Source: Actinocatenispora sp963805605 (lineage in GTDB: Bacteria; Actinomycetota; Actinomycetes; Mycobacteriales; Micromonosporaceae). From it: a DNA stretch of 64,000 bases. Below, in pieces: positions 61,642-64,000 of the stretch (within the stretch, counting starts at the first letter, position 1; each line of letters starts with the position of its first letter). Made by a program: the position numbers and the translations under genes. The stretch lies in the NCBI GenBank assembly GCA_963805605.1, contig CAWDUX010000002.1, forward strand, positions 3,500,845-3,564,844, in the 5' to 3' direction. The notes under the pieces are model-generated. The model searched no databases. It was not told the origin of the DNA and saw only the letters and a program-made list of their open reading frames with translations.

Positions 61642-62361
61642 ATGATCGGGCGGGTGGACGCGCGCGTGGGAATCGGCACCGACGTTCACCGCCTCGCGAA
61701 CGGCGTCCCCATGCACCTGGCCGGGCTCGCCTGGCCCGACGAGCCGCAGGGCCTCGACGGTCACTCCGACGGCGACGTCGCCGCGCACGCGGTGTGTGAC
61801 GCGCTCCTGTCCGCCGCTGGTCTGGGTGACCTCGGTGAGCAGTTCGGCACCTCCGACCCCGCCTGGGCCGGCGCCGCCGGCGTGGCCCTGCTGGAGGAGA
61901 CCGCCCGCCGGGTCCGCGCCGCCGGCTACGAGATCGGCAACGCCGCCGTCCAGGTCGTGGGCAACCGGCCCAAGCTCGGACCGCGCCGCGCCGAGGCCCA
62001 GGCGGCGCTCTCGGCCGCGATCGGCGCGCCCGTCACCGTCTCCGCCACGACCACCGACGGGCTCGGGCTGACGGGCCGCGGGGACGGGGTGGCCGCGGTG
62101 GCGACCGCGCTCGTCCACCTGACCTGGGCGGCTCAGGCGGCCGCGGTCTTGCGGTGTCCGATGAGGACGACGCCCTCGACGATCTTCACGTCGTACGCCG
62201 CGACCGAGACATGGGTGTCGTCGAGGCACTGGCCGGTGCGCAGGTCGAAGGCGTGCTTGTGCACGGGTGAGGCCACGAACGGCACCCCGCTGCGCTGCCC
62301 GACGATGCCGCGGGCCAGCACCGACTGCTTGGCGAACGGGTCGTGGTTGGCCAAGGCGTAG
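61642..62361 (+). CDS. ispF: 2-C-methyl-D-erythritol 2,4-cyclodiphosphate synthase, abnormal end
   Basis: IspF makes the cyclodiphosphate of the MEP isoprenoid pathway. The core is RVGIGTDVHRLANGVPMHLA (metal Asp and His), GLDGHSDGDVAAHAVCDALL, GDLGEQFGTSDPAWAGAAGV and VTVSATTTDGLGLTGRGDGV. The family normally ends about here, near 62,120, but this frame has no stop and runs to 62,361 across the antisense of nirD. A single base change of frame at about 62,115 would give a TGA at once. GTG at 61,654 is a possible start. The core is complete. Confidence 0.85.
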   Translation: MIGRVDARVGIGTDVHRLANGVPMHLAGLAWPDEPQGLDGHSDGDVAAHAVCDALLSAAGLGDLGEQFGTSDPAWAGAAGVALLEETARRVRAAGYEIGNAAVQVVGNRPKLGPRRAEAQAALSAAIGAPVTVSATTTDGLGLTGRGDGVAAVATALVHLTWAAQAAAVLRCPMRTTPSTIFTSYAATETWVSSRHWPVRRSKACLCTGEATNGTPLRCPTMPRASTDCLANGSWLAKA

Positions 62362-62498
62362 ACGGTGTCCTCGTCGACCCGGAAGATCGCCACGGCCTGC
62401 CCGTGCACGAGGGCGGTGACCCCGCGCTCCACCTCGAGCTCCGCGACGCGGCACACCGGCTGCCAGTCGTCGGCACCCTCCGAGAGTCGAGGCGTCAC
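62133..62498 (-). CDS. nirD: Nitrite reductase small subunit NirD
   Basis: NirD is the Rieske-like small subunit of NADH-dependent assimilatory nitrite reductase. The GTG at 62,498 gives 121 residues: DDWQPVCRVAELEVERGVTA, VHGQAVAIFRVDEDTVYALA, NHDPFAKQSVLARGIVGQRS and FVASPVHKHAFDLRTGQCLD. The Rieske cluster Cys/His pairs are absent, as is typical for NirD. No nirB gene is in view. It is on the strand opposite to ispF and ispD, and its 3' end overlaps the abnormal ispF end. Confidence 0.88.
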   Translation of the reverse strand: MTPRLSEGADDWQPVCRVAELEVERGVTALVHGQAVAIFRVDEDTVYALANHDPFAKQSVLARGIVGQRSGVPFVASPVHKHAFDLRTGQCLDDTHVSVAAYDVKIVEGVVLIGHRKTAAA

Positions 62499-62593
62499 GC
62501 AGGCGAACGTAAGTGCGGCAGGTTTCGACTCGACGCTGCTGTGTAACGACCGTGTGAATCCGCCCACGCGTGGATCCGCCCTAACCTCAGGGG

Positions 62594-63262
62594 GTGAGCG
62601 CCGCTGTGGTCATCCTCGGGGCCGGGTCCGGGACCCGCGTGGGCGCCGGGACCAACAAGGTCCTGCTGCCACTCGGGGAAGCACCGGTCCTCGCCTGGTC
62701 GGTGCGGGCAGCGCTCTCGGTGGCCGACGTCGGCCGGCTCGTCCTCGTCGCCCGCGCGGGTGAGGAGGACGCCGTCCGCGAGGCCCTCGCCCCCCACCTC
62801 GGCAACCGCGACGCGCTGCTGGTCAGCGGTGGTGCGACGCGGCACGCGTCGGAGTGGCAGGCCCTACAGGTGCTGGCCGCCGACATCGACGACGGCTCGA
62901 TCGACGTCGTCGCGATCCACGACGGCGCGCGGCCGCTCGCCGCCCCCGCCCTCTTCGCCGCGGTGCTGGCCGCGGCGCGCGAGCACGGCGGGGCGATCCC
63001 TGCGGCGCCGCAGTCGGGACTGCTCACCAGCGCCCTGCGGCCGGTGCCGGGCGGGCTCGTCGGGGTCCAGACCCCCCAGGCCTTCCGCGCAGCGCCGCTC
63101 CTGGCGGCATACCGCGAGGCCGAGGCCGACGGGTTCGAGGGCACCGACACCGCGGCGACGTTCGCGCGCTACGCGGACGGACGGGTCGCGGCGGTGCTGA
63201 GCGGGCCGCTGAACCTGAAGATCACGTTCCCGGACGACGTGGGTCTGGCCGCTCGGCTGTGA
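62594..63262 (+). CDS. ispD: 2-C-methyl-D-erythritol 4-phosphate cytidylyltransferase
   Basis: IspD transfers CMP to methylerythritol 4-phosphate. The 222-residue protein has the N-terminal nucleotide loop VVILGAGSGTRVGAGTNKVL, VAIHDGARPLAAPALFAAVL and VQTPQAFRAAPLLAAYREAE with EGTDTAATFARYADGRVAAV. The conserved PVTDTIK block is replaced by PAAPQSGLLTSALRP. The neighbouring paralogue keeps that block, which suggests shared roles. The start is a GTG. It converges with the paralogue, the two ends overlapping by 41 bases. Confidence 0.85.
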   Translation: MSAAVVILGAGSGTRVGAGTNKVLLPLGEAPVLAWSVRAALSVADVGRLVLVARAGEEDAVREALAPHLGNRDALLVSGGATRHASEWQALQVLAADIDDGSIDVVAIHDGARPLAAPALFAAVLAAAREHGGAIPAAPQSGLLTSALRPVPGGLVGVQTPQAFRAAPLLAAYREAEADGFEGTDTAATFARYADGRVAAVLSGPLNLKITFPDDVGLAARL

Positions 63263-63833
63263 GCGCCTCGAGCAGCCGCAGGTCGTCCGCACCGCTCACC
63301 CGACGGGCACTGGGCGGCGCCTCGAGCGTCACGACCGGGTAGGTCTCGGCCAGCAGGGCCACCAGGCCGGCGAGGTCGGACGTCGGCAGCCCGTCCAGCG
63401 CCGCGACGACGGCCGGTGGCAGGACCACCGGCGACACCACCTGGAGGAGGCCGTCGCGGTCGAGCGTGCGGCCGACGTACCCGTCCTCGACGACCTTGAT
63501 GGTGTCGGTGACCGGACGGACTGCGACCACGACGGCGCCATCGCTCGCCGCGGCGACGCACGCCGCGACGAAGTCGGGCGGGGTGAGCGGGCAGAGGGGG
63601 TCGTGCAGCACGACCGGCTCCTCCGCGACGCGGAGCGATGACCACTGCGTCCCCGCGTCGACCAGGGTCACCCCGGCCTCGCCCAGCGCCCAGGCCGCGC
63701 AGGCCACGAGCGGCTCACCGTGGACGAGCGCGAACGGAAGCGACCCTCGGTCCTGGTCGAGGACCAGACCCAGCGACGGGCCCGAGAGACGGGACAAGGC
63801 CCCCGGGACTCTCGTCCCAGGGGCCTTGTTCAC
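63222..63833 (-). CDS. IspD-like paralogue lacking the nucleotide loop
   Basis: The 203-residue protein has RGSLPFALVHGEPLVACAAW, EEPVVLHDPLCPLTPPDFVA, AVVVAVRPVTDTIKVVEDGY and LLQVVSPVVLPPAVVAALDG. It keeps the HDP and PVTDTIK blocks of IspD but lacks the N-terminal GxGxR...K loop and the QTPQ motif. Nocardioides-type genomes carry such a second IspD-like gene near carD. It may be a non-catalytic partner. The GTG at 63,833 would place the carD hairpin in the coding region; a TTG at 63,797 after the hairpin may be the true start. Confidence 0.75.
   Translation of the reverse strand: MNKAPGTRVPGALSRLSGPSLGLVLDQDRGSLPFALVHGEPLVACAAWALGEAGVTLVDAGTQWSSLRVAEEPVVLHDPLCPLTPPDFVAACVAAASDGAVVVAVRPVTDTIKVVEDGYVGRTLDRDGLLQVVSPVVLPPAVVAALDGLPTSDLAGLVALLAETYPVVTLEAPPSARRVSGADDLRLLEALTAERPDPRRPGT
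63794..63829 (-). terminator. Hairpin after carD
   Basis: ACAAGGCCCC and GGGGCCTTGT, then GGGAC and GTCCC around TCTC, form a 15-bp stem with one mismatch pair. It lies 10 to 46 bases downstream of the carD stop on the minus strand and within the possible start region of the IspD-like gene. A weak U-run (CTTGT) follows. Confidence 0.7.
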
Positions 63834-63839
63834 GCGGAA

Positions 63840-64000
63840 TCAGGAGGCGAGCACCTCGTCGAGGATGGCCTCGGCCTTGTCCTCGTTGGTGTGCTCGGCC
63901 AGGGCCAGCTCGGAGACCAGGATCTGGCGCGCCTTGGCCAGCATCCGCTTCTCGCCGGCGGACAGGCCGCGGTCACGCTCGCGGCGCCACAGGTCGCGGA
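63840..64000 (-). CDS. carD: CarD-family transcription regulator, C-terminal part
   Basis: The last 52 residues read RDLWRRERDRGLSAGEKRML, AKARQILVSELALAEHTNED and KAEAILDEVLAS. The LSxGExxMLxxARxxLxxEL pattern is the DNA-binding C-terminal helical domain of CarD, which stabilises RNA polymerase open complexes at rRNA and other promoters and is essential in mycobacteria. The N-terminal RNA-polymerase-interacting domain lies beyond the right edge. Location beside ispD and ispF is conserved in actinobacteria. Confidence 0.9.
   Translation of the reverse strand, partial: RDLWRRERDRGLSAGEKRMLAKARQILVSELALAEHTNEDKAEAILDEVLAS

Overview
This window does not read as one chromosome. Gene content, reading-frame quality and three abrupt breaks inside genes point to four pieces joined end to end, all GC-rich except the small third one. 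Piece A (1 to about 37,918) looks like a filamentous actinomycete, most like Micromonosporaceae. The signs are a cvnABCD conservon, an XRE/DUF5753 regulator next to a DUF397 protein, a treY/glgX pair, many GTG starts and a tRNA-Gly. Piece B (about 37,919 to 58,768) is a different GC-rich bacterium. Its core order is dnaX, SRP RNA, two tRNA-Ser and tadA, followed by a pyrophosphate-type phosphofructokinase and a cyclase-ATPase-TPR regulator. Chloroflexota such as Limnocylindria is my guess. Piece C (about 58,769 to 59,375) is a scrap of a gammaproteobacterial-type miaA. Piece D (about 59,376 to 64,000) resembles Nocardioides: an SDR, a molybdopterin oxidoreductase, ispF, nirD, ispD, an ispD-like paralogue and carD.

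Piece A runs as follows. A LysR gene start diverges from a small NTF2-like gene. Then come a WXG100/lysozyme-like protein, ribokinase, the conservon on the minus strand and a divergent amino-acid-type binding lipoprotein. A nitrate/sulfonate/pyrimidine-type ABC importer is split between strands. Next are a cupin, a PAS-GGDEF protein, a coupled pair of surface-type proteins, a secreted propeller-like protein, and an emfourin-like protein. A TetR-controlled ABC exporter follows, with a 47-bp near-perfect palindrome upstream of it. From 22 to 37 kb the segment is accessory: tandem YCII, Nudix, VanZ, a gutted TipA-type MerR, a VOC protein, two decayed AbiE toxin-antitoxin modules, XRE/DUF397 and trehalose genes.

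In piece B almost every long gene is broken by single-base indels, though the protein sequence is well preserved across frames. The same damage continues through C and the first 1.2 kb of D, then stops. That pattern fits sequencing or assembly error better than gene decay. Genes there are annotated as whole loci with frameshifts.

I do not see a clear undescribed system. The points most worth following up are the chimeric structure, the TetR operator, a conservon GTPase without its P-loop, an IspD pair with complementary missing motifs, a ThuA-Gfo/Idh fusion, and two AbiE modules that each carry two single-base deletions in the toxin gene.
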